Below are positions 55,901-64,000 of a DNA stretch of 64,000 bases, one piece after another. The stretch comes from Saprospirales bacterium GYS_P2D (GTDB lineage: Bacteria; Bacteroidota; Bacteroidia; Chitinophagales; Saprospiraceae), in NCBI GenBank assembly GCA_009833045.1, contig WUUP01000005.1:248001-312000 (forward strand), read 5' to 3'. The notes below the pieces were generated by a model, which was given only the letters and a program-made list of their open reading frames with translations, ran no database searches and was not told the origin of the DNA. Each line of letters opens with the position of its first letter. Positions within the stretch are counted from its first letter, which is position 1. Both the position numbers and the translations under genes were made by a program.

Positions 55901-58900
55901 GCGACTAATAATGTCGTGCTCAATGATCCAGAATCCAGATGGGGTGGTATCATGCGCTACATCGATGGCAATAATGATTTTCAAGCAGCCAATATTGAGT
56001 ATATCGAATTTTGGATGCTCAATCCATATATGGATCGTCGTGATGGAGATCATAGTGATGATGAGTCAGGTACGATCTTTTTTCATTTAGGAAATGTATC
56101 AGAGGATATCCTAAAGGATAATCTTCAGTTTTATGAAAACAGTATCCCTCTCCCAGAAGAAAATATTCCTACCCAAAATACAGTATGGGGAGAGATCCCT
56201 CTTTCGATTCCAAGTGTAGATGCATTCGATAGGACGAATAGTATGGCGCAGGATAGAGGATTTGATGGGATCGATGACACAGATGAGCGAGCACAATTCA
56301 GAGAGTATATAGACAATGTAAACGCATCTCTGGGCTTAGTGGATCTCAGCGACCCGAGTAATGACAACTTCGTATCCTACTTGGATGAGCGCTACAGCAA
56401 TGAGGATAATCTATTGAATAGATTTAAGCGATTTAATAATCCACAGGGGAATGTGGCCACTACTAGTAATCGAATAGGACTGGGTAATCCCGAGCCAGAT
56501 GCGGAGGATCTTAATGGTAACCGATCACTCGAGACCAGTGAAAGCTACTATCAGTATCGTATAGATATCACTAATGCGAATGGAGAACTCCGTAGATCGC
56601 CAGATGACTATATCACTGATGAGCGTGTCATTCGCAATCCATCAACCCAAGAAGATGAAAAATGGTATCGATTCAGAATACCACTGAATGAAGGAGTACC
56701 GATTAATGATATTCAAGGATTCAGATCCATCCAGTTCATCCGTATGGTGATGACCGACTTTGAAACGCCTAAGACCTTCAGAATGGCAGAGTTCGAGCTG
56801 GTGCGAAATCAGTGGAGACGTCTACCGCTGGATGAAGAATGTCTGGGCGACCTTTCTGCTAGCTCAGTGGACTTCGTGATCGACGAAGTGGGAATACAAG
56901 AGAATAGTCAAAAGACCCCATTTAACTATGTCTTGCCAGAAGGCATCAAGCAAGAACGATTCGTCAGTACTTTCTCCAATATCCTACAGGACGAAAACTC
57001 AATGAATGTACGGATCTGTGGACTCCCAGATAGCTGTGAGGCAATGGTATATAAGTTGACAGAGTTTGACATGCGACTCTATGAGCAGCTACAGTTATTC
57101 GTCCATGCGGAGGCCAGAGATGCCTTCCTTGAGGATGAGGAGCTGTCTGCATTCATTCGTATAGGTCGAGATTTTAAAAATAACTATTACGAGTACGAAA
57201 TACCGCTGACGCTCTCCGATACGACTAATCTCATCGGAAATATGCGTAGCACAGTGGCAGAAAATCAAGCATACGCTGCAGAGGTCTGGAGAGAAGAAAA
57301 CATGTTTGACTTCCCGCTGTCTCTTTTCACTGATGCTAAGATTCAGCGAAATCTCGAGGGCTTTGACAAGACTGCTGTATGGACAGCACCAGAGGGAGAT
57401 CCGAATAATGAAAGAGCCAGGGTGCGAATCAAGGGTAACCCGACACTGGGATTAGTCAAAGGAATCGTTTTAGGACTACGAAGTAATAAAGGCCGGGAGG
57501 AGACGATATGTGCTGATGTATGGTTTAACGAGTTAAGGCTAAAAGGCTTAAATAATCGAGGCGGTACTGCTGGTATCGCACGTGTAGATATGCAGCTCGC
57601 TGATCTGGGGAATCTGACGATGAGTGGTAATTTTAGCACCATTGGCTTTGGTCAGATCGATCAGCAGATACAGGAGCGTCAGCTCGACCATGTCACAGAG
57701 TATGATGTAGCGACCAATCTTGAATTAGGGAAATTCTTCCCAGATAACTGGGGACTCAGTATACCTTTTTATTATCAATACGCTAAGTCTGTGAGACAGG
57801 CAGAGTTTGATCCCTATGAGCTCGACCTCCGAGTAGATACGCTCAAGACTATAGAGGGATATCCTGATATCGAAGACATAGATGAGCGCAGTAAAGAGCG
57901 GACAACGATACAGACGGTCAACTTTACGAATGTGCGTAAGGCAAAGACCAATGCGGAGAGTAAACCAAAGCCATGGGATATCTCTAATGTCAGTGTAAGC
58001 TATGCGCATACTAAGACCACCTATAGTGACGCCATCCTCAAAGAAGAGGTGACCACCGACCAGCGAGGAGATCTATCGTACAACTATAGTAATCGAGCTA
58101 AGCCGATACAACCATTCAAAGGTGTCAAGCCAAAGGCCCTACGCTTTGTCAAGGAGTTTAATTTCAACCCAATCCCGAATAGTGTATCATTCAATACACA
58201 GCTGCGGAGGTTGAATAATCGGAGATTCTATAGGCTCCCTGATCCACAGGAAGAAGGGATCGAATATGCATTTGATGATAAGCGATTTGACTGGACCAGA
58301 AACTATGGACTACAATGGGATTTGGCCAAGTCACTCAAGGTGAATTTTGATGCCAATGCCTCAGCCGTAGTGGATGAACTCAGGCAAATAGGTGTCGCTC
58401 CGACAATTCAAGAGCGAGACTGGGCCAACGAATATGGAGAGAATGTGACTGAGCAGGTCAATGCCAACCCAGATCTGGTCAACAGCTATCGAAACGAAAA
58501 CCTACGAAATCTCGGACGACTTAAAAACTATAATCAAGGACTCTCTGTCAACTGGACAGTACCATTCAAGTATATCCCAGGTATGGACTGGATCACTGCT
58601 CGAGCCAGCTACAATGCCGAATACATATGGAATGCTGGATCACTCAGTCTGATCGATCTCATCGAGCCAGAATATGATGGCTTTGAGCCTTGGCATACTA
58701 TCCAGAATAGTCAAAATCGAACGATCAATTCGACTTTCTCATTCGAGAAGCTCTATGATAAAGTGGGATATCTCAAAAAACTACAATCCACTAACTCTCG
58801 ATCATCACGAAGAAGCAGTAGATCTCGTGGTGGAGATGAAGAAGATGGCAGTAGGAAGAAAGACAGAGAGATCACAGCGATAGAAAAAATATTAGTAAGA

Positions 58901-60373
58901 CCTATACTCTCCATCAGAGAGCTGAAATTCACCTATCGAGAAAATCTTTCGACAGTCGTACCAGGATTCGCTAATACACCAGATCTACTGGGTATGTCGG
59001 GATCGTCTCCAGGGTGGGGCTTTGTATTTGGTATGCAGCCAGATCTAAATATTCAAAACAACAACAACTGGCTCACTAATGCTGCAAATCAAGGGTGGAT
59101 CACTCCATCGAGATTTCAAAATCAGCAGGTCCTACAGAATAATACCCAGAACTATGAAGCACGACTAAAGGTCGAGCCGTGGAGAGACTTTGACATTGAC
59201 TTTAAGTTCAACAAAACATACAGCCGAAACCATGCAGAGGACTTTGTCAATCGAGCTACTCCAGGTAGTGGGGAGATCGATCTACAGCAAGTAGCGCTGA
59301 GAGATTTAGGAAGCTATGAAGTGACCTATTTTGCTCTCGGGACATTATTTGACGATGATATTAATAGTTTGTTCAAGCGATTTGAAAGTCACAGAGCGAT
59401 CATCTCAAATCGTCTGCCAAATGAAGCTGGCGCAGGTGGTCACCCGATCGATCAAGGATATGCGGAGGGATATGGACGTCAGCATGTCGATGTATTGATA
59501 CCTGCATTCATCGCTGCTTATACTAATGAGGACCCTGAGACAGTCAGTCTCGATCTCACTGACCAGATCAGCGGCAGGGGATACATTCCTAAGCCTAATT
59601 GGTCCCTGAGATATAATGGTCTCAGTAAGCTTCCTTGGTTCAAGGATTTATTCTCTAATGTGACCATCACTCATGGTTATACTTCGACCTTAGCGGTGAA
59701 TAGTTATCAGACTGATCTACAGTATGATCCTACCGATCAGTACTACATAGATCCTGACATATCTACTAAGAATTACTTTGCTCGATTTGAGATACCTGAG
59801 GTGATCTTGGAGGAGAGATTTCAGCCGATCATCGGTGTAGATTTCAAGACGGTGGGTAATCTCGCAGCGAATTTTGAATACTCCAGATCTCGTAGTCTAC
59901 AGCTATCGACAGGTCTCGGTCAGATCAATGAGCGTCGTAGTACAGAGTATACCGCAGGCCTTGGATGGATACTGGACGATGTCAATATTGCATTCCTCAC
60001 GGGACAGCGAAATAGCCGATCACGTAGATCTAATCGAAATGATGCTGAAGAAGATGCTAACAGCAGTCCACAAGAGACACCTAATAATCGTGGTGGAAAT
60101 AATGAAACATTTCAGCGAAAGCTACAGATGAACTTTGATTTCTCCATCAGAGATGATGCTACTTATACGCACGAGTTTGATAGTGGTCGAGATGCTCAGG
60201 CTACGAGAGGTACGTATAGTCTTCAGATCAGTCCTTCTATCGATTATGACATCAATAAGTATTTCACCTTGAGGATGTTCGTAGACTACAATCAGACAAA
60301 ACCAAAGACTCTCGGAGGCTATGATGTGACTAATATCAACGGTGGTTTGACAGCGAGATTTAATCTCCAATAA
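52967..60373 (+). CDS. sprA: Type IX secretion system outer-membrane translocon SprA
   Basis: SprA forms the giant outer-membrane channel through which type IX cargo leaves the cell; in gliding species it is also needed for motility. The 2468-residue length matches known SprA proteins (about 2400). ATG 52967 gives a signal peptide (MKISRKSAVQAVSLFMLLFVTKTEIYG-type start). Typical long beta-barrel sequence fills the protein, with repeated turns such as GNVDITMGVDMQTL and MNLGFDYNTQATFDFDNQ near the N-terminus and RDDATYTHEF, DINKYFTLRMFVDYNQ near the end. A low-complexity basic/Ser stretch lies at about 1945-1975, presumably in an outer loop. It is flanked by ruvA and an M1 peptidase gene. Confidence 0.96.
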   Translation: MKISRKSAVQAVSLFMLLFVTKTEIYGGDVMGPFDPIIIADDEAAAADTIPIRDRYGDFITEEYYNPFDITPSIVEQTVEYDMETGQYVVMEKIGDQYYRTPTYLTMEEYLNWQQEQQEKDHIRKLSGAKSLDFSKSFKVDPMSEIDIEALLTDRLFGGTEISIEPRGNVDITMGVDMQTLDGLNITEQNRRTGGFNFDMDINMGVDGKIGEKMNLGFDYNTQATFDFDNQLNLGYLSDAFDEDGIIKTIEAGNISFPLRSQLIQGSQDLFGLKTELQFGDFSLTAIASQSRSEAETISLENGKLIQEFELRPDEYDENRHFFISHYNRENFESALSTIPQVRSLMRITNIEVWVTSEPNDDLQNATTVAAISYLGESDLDNFSDPGTMWQPTTTGNPLYLDVDGNQLPDNDNSALFGQLVNDEETRKIINTSTFLRSRYGLNQVRDFEVQSMRKLRPSEFTFYPELGFISLNVRLQPNQVLGVAYEYTYSLNGSEVYKVGELTNESNTGALDDEGNPEPEDVVYVKMLKSSNQRVDLPSWDLMMKNIYSLSSSQLSEEDFQLDIFFEDNATATLKRFIPEEGFNRIPLLDLFQLDRLNSRLDPQQDGIFDFIPGITVNSRTGSIIFPVLEPFGNSLRELLNNDQTLYDKYGFPELYDNTVIVAREQLEKNRFLIKGQLKSNFSSEISLGAFNIPQGSVTVRAGSQILREGIDYDIDYGIGRIKILNEAYLQQGVPIKVSFEDQNLFGLQQKTMFGLRGEYEVSDNLIIGGTYMRLFERPFTQKVNIGDDPINNRMFGLDMNYTAEAPFLTRLVDKLPFYSTNAESTLSLSAEVAAIKPGASGAINVPGEDKAVVSLDDFEGASSSIPLGTSPTRWTISSTPSRFRESLLANDLTYGVNRALTNWYVVNDFNVRSEADQADSYTRRIDQTELFERQLDLSQIPDLFTFDVNYFPSERGPYNFDVPGGTPFSAGISVDPATNNVVLNDPESRWGGIMRYIDGNNDFQAANIEYIEFWMLNPYMDRRDGDHSDDESGTIFFHLGNVSEDILKDNLQFYENSIPLPEENIPTQNTVWGEIPLSIPSVDAFDRTNSMAQDRGFDGIDDTDERAQFREYIDNVNASLGLVDLSDPSNDNFVSYLDERYSNEDNLLNRFKRFNNPQGNVATTSNRIGLGNPEPDAEDLNGNRSLETSESYYQYRIDITNANGELRRSPDDYITDERVIRNPSTQEDEKWYRFRIPLNEGVPINDIQGFRSIQFIRMVMTDFETPKTFRMAEFELVRNQWRRLPLDEECLGDLSASSVDFVIDEVGIQENSQKTPFNYVLPEGIKQERFVSTFSNILQDENSMNVRICGLPDSCEAMVYKLTEFDMRLYEQLQLFVHAEARDAFLEDEELSAFIRIGRDFKNNYYEYEIPLTLSDTTNLIGNMRSTVAENQAYAAEVWREENMFDFPLSLFTDAKIQRNLEGFDKTAVWTAPEGDPNNERARVRIKGNPTLGLVKGIVLGLRSNKGREETICADVWFNELRLKGLNNRGGTAGIARVDMQLADLGNLTMSGNFSTIGFGQIDQQIQERQLDHVTEYDVATNLELGKFFPDNWGLSIPFYYQYAKSVRQAEFDPYELDLRVDTLKTIEGYPDIEDIDERSKERTTIQTVNFTNVRKAKTNAESKPKPWDISNVSVSYAHTKTTYSDAILKEEVTTDQRGDLSYNYSNRAKPIQPFKGVKPKALRFVKEFNFNPIPNSVSFNTQLRRLNNRRFYRLPDPQEEGIEYAFDDKRFDWTRNYGLQWDLAKSLKVNFDANASAVVDELRQIGVAPTIQERDWANEYGENVTEQVNANPDLVNSYRNENLRNLGRLKNYNQGLSVNWTVPFKYIPGMDWITARASYNAEYIWNAGSLSLIDLIEPEYDGFEPWHTIQNSQNRTINSTFSFEKLYDKVGYLKKLQSTNSRSSRRSSRSRGGDEEDGSRKKDREITAIEKILVRPILSIRELKFTYRENLSTVVPGFANTPDLLGMSGSSPGWGFVFGMQPDLNIQNNNNWLTNAANQGWITPSRFQNQQVLQNNTQNYEARLKVEPWRDFDIDFKFNKTYSRNHAEDFVNRATPGSGEIDLQQVALRDLGSYEVTYFALGTLFDDDINSLFKRFESHRAIISNRLPNEAGAGGHPIDQGYAEGYGRQHVDVLIPAFIAAYTNEDPETVSLDLTDQISGRGYIPKPNWSLRYNGLSKLPWFKDLFSNVTITHGYTSTLAVNSYQTDLQYDPTDQYYIDPDISTKNYFARFEIPEVILEERFQPIIGVDFKTVGNLAANFEYSRSRSLQLSTGLGQINERRSTEYTAGLGWILDDVNIAFLTGQRNSRSRRSNRNDAEEDANSSPQETPNNRGGNNETFQRKLQMNFDFSIRDDATYTHEFDSGRDAQATRGTYSLQISPSIDYDINKYFTLRMFVDYNQTKPKTLGGYDVTNINGGLTARFNLQ

Positions 60374-60412
60374 GTTATCTTGGCTCATCTTAGATCAAAA
60401 AATAGTACGACT

Positions 60413-62023
60413 ATGATGAGGTATGCGATAGCATTGATATTGATGACAGTACAGCTGGGGCTCCATGCCCAGTATACGATGGGAGATACCCTCAGAGGCT
60501 CTATCACTTCTGAGCGCTCTTGGTGGGATCTCATCTACTACCATCTGGATATCGACGTCGATCCATCAGACAGTACGATTCATGGTCAGAATACCATACA
60601 GTACGAGGTGCTCAGCAGTCATAATGTCCTTCAGGTAGACCTACAGCCGCCACTCGAGATCACTCGAGTCTCTCAGGACGGGATGGCGCTCGAGGTCGAG
60701 AGTAAGGGAAATGCCCACTTCGTACAGCTCTTAAAGCCTCAAAAGAAAGGAGAAGTCAATGAAATAGTAGTGGAATACGGTGGCCGTCCTCATGTAGCTA
60801 TCAGAGCGCCATGGGATGGTGGCATCAGCTGGAAGTATGATGACAATGGTAAGCCATTCGTCGCCAGCTCGTGTCAAGGGATAGGCGCCAGTATCTGGTG
60901 GCCCTGCAAGGATCACATGTATGACGAGGTCGATAGTATGCTCATGACAGTATCGGTACCAGAGGGACTCATGAATGTGAGCAACGGTCGCCTGCGAAGT
61001 CAGAAAACCGAAGATGGAAAGAATATCACCGAGTGGTACGTGGATAATCCTATCAATAACTACGGAGTCAATATCAACGTCGGAGATTATGTCCATTTTG
61101 GCGAGCAGTATGAGGGAGAGGCAGGCGCTCTTGATTTAAACTACTACGTACTGCGAGATAATCTGGAGAAAGCTAAAAAACAGTTTGAACAAGGAGCTAT
61201 GACCATAGAGGGCTTGGAGTATTGGTTTGGTCCCTATCCATTTTATAAGGATGGCTATAAGCTCGTGGAGGCACCCTATCTCGGTATGGAACATCAGAGC
61301 TCAGTCACCTATGGCAATGGCTATCAAAATGGCTATCTCGGTCGAGATCTAAGTCGCACCGGTTGGGGTCTGAAATTTGACTTTATCATTATCCACGAGA
61401 CAGGTCATGAGTGGTTTGCTAATAATATCACTTATCAAGACATAGCCGATATGTGGATCCATGAGAGCTTTACTGCTTACTCAGAGGCCCTATATGCGGA
61501 GTATTGGTTTGGTCCGGAGGCTGGTGCCGAATATGTGGTAGGTACCCGAGCCAATGTGCTAAATGATAAGCCGATCATAGGAGTCTATGGTGTCAATAGT
61601 CGAGGCTCAGGAGATATGTACTATAAGGGCAGTAACATGCTCCACACGATCCGTCAGGTAGTCAATGATGATATCAAATGGAGAAATGTCCTCAGGGGGC
61701 TCAATGAGGAGTTTTATCATCAAACGGTGACCACACAGCAGGTAGAGGACTATATGTCCACCCATCTGGAGGTAGATCTTAGTAGCATCTTTGATCAGTA
61801 TCTTAGGGATGTACGCATCCCCAATATTGAACTTAAAAGAGATGGAGGAGATCTCAGCTATCGCTGGACAAATGTCATTGGAGGCTTTAACATGCCACTC
61901 GATATCAAGATCGGAGAGGATACGCAGCGTATCTATCCTAAGAGTTCTTGGCAGACATTAGAAATAGCTGCCGGTGTACCTGGCGAAGTGGATGAGAATT
62001 TCTTCGTGACGGTCAATCAATAA
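60413..62023 (+). CDS. M1 family metallopeptidase
   Basis: The 536-residue product from ATG 60413 has a signal peptide (YAIALILMTVQLGLHAQ) and an aminopeptidase N-type arrangement: a beta-rich N-terminal domain (about 40-215), the substrate motif GMEHQS, then the zinc motif HETGHEWFANN with the third ligand Glu in DMWIHESFTAYSE. It ends after a short helical and beta tail, so it is shorter than full-length aminopeptidase N. There is no T9SS sorting domain, so it probably acts in the periplasm. It follows sprA by 40 bases and may be on the same transcript. Confidence 0.93.
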   Translation: MMRYAIALILMTVQLGLHAQYTMGDTLRGSITSERSWWDLIYYHLDIDVDPSDSTIHGQNTIQYEVLSSHNVLQVDLQPPLEITRVSQDGMALEVESKGNAHFVQLLKPQKKGEVNEIVVEYGGRPHVAIRAPWDGGISWKYDDNGKPFVASSCQGIGASIWWPCKDHMYDEVDSMLMTVSVPEGLMNVSNGRLRSQKTEDGKNITEWYVDNPINNYGVNINVGDYVHFGEQYEGEAGALDLNYYVLRDNLEKAKKQFEQGAMTIEGLEYWFGPYPFYKDGYKLVEAPYLGMEHQSSVTYGNGYQNGYLGRDLSRTGWGLKFDFIIIHETGHEWFANNITYQDIADMWIHESFTAYSEALYAEYWFGPEAGAEYVVGTRANVLNDKPIIGVYGVNSRGSGDMYYKGSNMLHTIRQVVNDDIKWRNVLRGLNEEFYHQTVTTQQVEDYMSTHLEVDLSSIFDQYLRDVRIPNIELKRDGGDLSYRWTNVIGGFNMPLDIKIGEDTQRIYPKSSWQTLEIAAGVPGEVDENFFVTVNQ

Positions 62024-62128
62024 GTAATTATTTCATATTTCGTCGATTCTATGTTAGTACTCATCGAGTAGAGCACTGATATATCTGTACATAGTCTTAT
62101 TTTGATATCAAATTAATATCATATTGCT

Positions 62129-62986
62129 ATGAAAGAGAAAATCACAACTGCTATTTCTGGATGGATCGTATTACCTATTGTATTGGTGATTCTTGGAGCT
62201 GGACTATTTGGGGTGCTAAGTGAGATACTTCATCCCGGCCTCATGGTCATATTCATATTGATCTCTATTTTTATTATTAAGGGTTTCATCGTCATTTATC
62301 CTAATCAATCTAAGGTGCTGACCTTTTTTGGGAAGTATGTCGGCACATTGAAAGAAAATGGTTTTTCATGGGTTAATCCGCTTTACAGTAGATATAAGAT
62401 AAGTCTCCGAGCTCGGAATTTTGATAGTGAGCGAGTCAAAGTCAATGATAAGAGAGGAAATCCAATCTTGATAAGCGTTATCTTAGTATGGAAAGTAGAC
62501 GATACTTATAAGGCGGCTTTTGAGGTCAGTGACTATGAGAGCTTTGTGAGAGTACAGACAGACGCCGCTGTCCGGAAGCTCGCAGGGACGTATTCTTATG
62601 ACAATTTTGATGATGATCAGGCTGAGATCACCCTTAGATCTGATACTGGGGAGGTGAGCTTAGCACTCGAGAAAGAGCTGGATGATAGATTGGCTATGGC
62701 GGGGATAGAGGTCATAGAGGCACGCATTGGATATCTTGCCTATGCTCCAGAGATCGCATCGGCGATGCTCAAGCGTCAACAGGCCGAAGCGATCGTAGCT
62801 GCTCGTCTCAAGATCGTAGAGGGTGCTGTAAGTATGGTAGAAAATGCACTCGATGCATTATCAGAAAAACAAATAATTCATCTCGATGAAGAAAAGAAGG
62901 CAACCATGGTGAGCAATCTCATGATCGTGCTGTGCTCTGACAAGGAAGCTACACCAGTAATCAATACAGGTACACTGCTACCATAA
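62129..62986 (+). CDS. SPFH (band 7) domain membrane protein
   Basis: The 285-residue protein has two hydrophobic segments near the N-terminus (about 12-32 and 35-57) and then an SPFH/prohibitin domain (about 60-230; KGFIVIYPNQSKVLTFFGKYVGTLKENGFSWVNP-type segment, NFDSERVKVNDKRGNPI, ADIT-type region RIGYLAYAPEIASAMLKRQQAEA). Such proteins form membrane-bound rings and scaffold microdomains or modulate proteases such as FtsH. A 56-residue ribbon-helix-helix gene follows after 13 bases. A palindrome TTTGATATCAAA lies at 62101-62112 just upstream. Confidence 0.92.
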   Translation: MKEKITTAISGWIVLPIVLVILGAGLFGVLSEILHPGLMVIFILISIFIIKGFIVIYPNQSKVLTFFGKYVGTLKENGFSWVNPLYSRYKISLRARNFDSERVKVNDKRGNPILISVILVWKVDDTYKAAFEVSDYESFVRVQTDAAVRKLAGTYSYDNFDDDQAEITLRSDTGEVSLALEKELDDRLAMAGIEVIEARIGYLAYAPEIASAMLKRQQAEAIVAARLKIVEGAVSMVENALDALSEKQIIHLDEEKKATMVSNLMIVLCSDKEATPVINTGTLLP

Positions 62987-62999
62987 ACCTACTGATGGC

Positions 63000-63170
63000 A
63001 TGAGCAAAAAGAAATTCGTCCTACGAGTCGATGAGCATACGATGGAGCTGATAGAGAGGTGGGCGGTAGATGAATTTAGAAGTACGAATGGTCAGCTCGA
63101 ATGGATCATAGTCAAAGCACTAAAAGATGCTAAGCGATGGAAAAATAAATCAAACAAGGAAGCCGAATAA
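63000..63170 (+). CDS. Small Arc-like ribbon-helix-helix protein
   Basis: This 56-residue basic protein begins MSKKKFVLRVDEHTMELIE and continues WAVDEFRSTNGQLEWIIVKAL, followed by a Lys-rich tail. A first beta strand (KFVLRVD) and two helices match the Arc/MetJ ribbon-helix-helix fold, and the RSTNGQLEWI stretch is like small Arc-family proteins of Bacteroidota. It may bind DNA, although in this position it could instead work with the SPFH protein encoded 13 bases upstream. The stop codon lies in the loop of the terminator hairpin. Confidence 0.8.
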   Translation: MSKKKFVLRVDEHTMELIERWAVDEFRSTNGQLEWIIVKALKDAKRWKNKSNKEAE

Positions 63171-63182
63171 GTCGGCTTCCTT
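63156..63182. terminator. Bidirectional terminator hairpin at end of RHH gene
   Basis: The perfect 11-base stem AAGGAAGCCGA (63156-63166) / TCGGCTTCCTT (63172-63182) has a five-base loop holding the end of the TAA stop. The T-run is weak on the + strand and moderate on the minus strand, where the PDZ gene ends at 63194, so it may serve both. Confidence 0.65.
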
Positions 63183-63193
63183 AGGTCAAAAAC

Positions 63194-64000
63194 TCAATCC
63201 AGAGTAACCTCTAAGACTTTTTTCTGTCCGTCTCTTTCTACAGTGATCAATACGGTATCTCCTATTTTTACTTGATTCATCAGCATGCTGAGCTCTCTGA
63301 ATGATGTCAGTAGCTGATCATCAAATCGTATGATCTTATCTCCTGATCGGATACCTGCCTTGTCAGCGGCTGATTCTTTGATGATGTCCGATACGACGAC
63401 AGCACCATCTTGATCATCTATGAATACACCGAGGGACGCCCGGTCCTTCGTTGATCTATAGTTGTCTTCGCCATAGTAGGATCTATTCATTCGGGGGGCA
63501 AAAAAATCTTTTGCTCCAAACTCCCTCAATAATGAGTCCATGTCTACTCGCTCAAATGATTTAAATAGTGAATCGAGATTAATCCCAAAATCCTCTCCTC
63601 CGAAATCAAAGTAGAGATTTTGACCTCTCATGCTCTCTGGCATGGCAAATGGTAGATTACTAAAGTTGTTAGATCTGAGGGCTACGATTTTTTCTATTTC
63701 TTCGCCATCACGATATATAGTTACTCTGACTTCCTCACCATCCTCTTTACCGTCTAATACATACTTCACATCATCAAAGCTGGCGATCGGAGATCCCTCG
63801 ATAGCGATCAGTTCATCATTCGCTCTGATATCTGCATCGTATGCTCCAGATCCCATTACCACGTCTACTATGGTCGCTCTTCCATTTTCAAATGAGAGGC
63901 TTAGACCGATGCTCGGCCCTTCTGTAGCATTGCGTCCATCCCAGGGATTCCAGCCGTCGAATGCATCTGGACCAAAACCCAATGACTCAATATCCCACTG
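63194..64000 (-). CDS. Two-PDZ-domain protein, 5' partial
   Basis: The frame is open to the right edge of the window (upstream codons read QWDIESL), so the start is outside. Two PDZ domains are visible: the first in about the first 95 residues (GLSLSFENGRATIVDVVMGSGAYDADIRANDELIAIEG-type segment, DDVKYVLDG), the second at the C-terminus (GVFIDDQDGAVVVSDIIKESAADKAGI, SGDKIIRFDDQLLTSFREL, TVERDGQKKVLEVTL). Between them is a Phe/Asp-rich linker (FDFGGEDFGINLDSLFKSFERV) of unknown fold. No protease domain is seen in the visible part. Such tandem PDZ proteins often bind exported C-termini. Confidence 0.82.
   Translation of the reverse strand, partial: QWDIESLGFGPDAFDGWNPWDGRNATEGPSIGLSLSFENGRATIVDVVMGSGAYDADIRANDELIAIEGSPIASFDDVKYVLDGKEDGEEVRVTIYRDGEEIEKIVALRSNNFSNLPFAMPESMRGQNLYFDFGGEDFGINLDSLFKSFERVDMDSLLREFGAKDFFAPRMNRSYYGEDNYRSTKDRASLGVFIDDQDGAVVVSDIIKESAADKAGIRSGDKIIRFDDQLLTSFRELSMLMNQVKIGDTVLITVERDGQKKVLEVTLD

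Noticed and set aside
58780-58900. Ser/Arg-rich stretch in SprA as a frameshift or insertion
   Set aside because: The frame continues normally on both sides and low-complexity loops are expected in so large a barrel.
62101-62112. TTTGATATCAAA palindrome as a definite operator
   Set aside because: GATATC is very frequent in this genome and 12 bases is short; it is mentioned only as a possible site for the small ribbon-helix-helix protein.
1-64000. CRISPR arrays, insertion sequences, phage or integrative elements
   Set aside because: No regularly spaced repeats, transposase, integrase or phage genes were seen, and base composition looks uniform by eye.

Overview
The window comes from a member of the Bacteroidota with roughly mid-range GC. 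Three kinds of evidence support this. First, there are type IX secretion (T9SS) signatures: a full-length SprA translocon, one protein with a type A sorting domain and one with a gliding-motility-type (type B) C-terminal domain. Second, there are families typical of the phylum: a TonB receptor with a carboxypeptidase-regulatory-like N-terminus, DUF4249, DUF1800/DUF1501, a DksA-like protein with one cysteine, and a fused isobutyryl-CoA mutase. Third, several intergenic regions carry the Bacteroidota -7 promoter element TAnnTTTG. A saprospirian or related marine lineage is plausible but is only an inference. No CRISPR array, insertion sequence, prophage or attachment site was seen, and no stretch longer than 300 bases lacks a gene.

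Layout. Positions 1-8916 hold five + strand genes for exported or envelope proteins: an FG-GAP/UnbV protein cut by the window edge, a TonB-dependent receptor, a DUF4249 lipoprotein, a c-heme plus FG-GAP lipoprotein, and a type B T9SS cargo. Positions 8913-15671 are mostly housekeeping (trhO, a dksA-like gene, lspA, tsaB, ctpA, an esterase) and include two ArsR-type regulators in tandem. Positions 15862-17103 hold two related small exported proteins of unknown function, each followed by a terminator. nadA follows, then a cluster of a type A T9SS protein, DUF1800 and DUF1501 (18439-22416). Positions 22567-32049 carry a rhodanese lipoprotein, a glycosyltransferase, cysQ, galE, a GHMP (mevalonate-type) kinase, a TPR/PD40/OmpA/SPOR envelope protein, a 2-oxo acid dehydrogenase E2, cinA and birA.

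Positions 32089-35358 hold rsfS, ftsH and a DUF1295 membrane protein. They are followed by a small HEAT-like protein, nadE and a HAD phosphatase. A TetR regulator and icmF form an operon behind a promoter flanked by repeated operator-like sequences (38393-42490). tRNA-Asn, htpG, a PAP2 phosphatase and an AIM24-family protein follow, then three overlapping or adjacent genes of the SurA/PpiD chaperone type, and purD. The right end has ruvA and sprA, an M1 aminopeptidase, an SPFH protein with a 56-residue ribbon-helix-helix protein, and a two-PDZ protein cut by the window edge.

How the genes fit together. Much of the window serves the cell envelope. SprA would export the two sorting-domain proteins. 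The three periplasmic chaperone-type proteins, LspA and the PorE-like protein would support outer-membrane biogenesis. nadA and nadE cover two steps of NAD synthesis. icmF, its TetR regulator and the E2 protein suggest branched-chain acyl-CoA metabolism. I found no single obviously new system. The best leads are the tandem OmpA-like small proteins, the structured intergenic + strand RNA candidate near 45.6 kb, the TetR/icmF operator, the terminator hairpin that encloses the start codon of the DUF1295 gene, and the heme/FG-GAP/TonB cluster.
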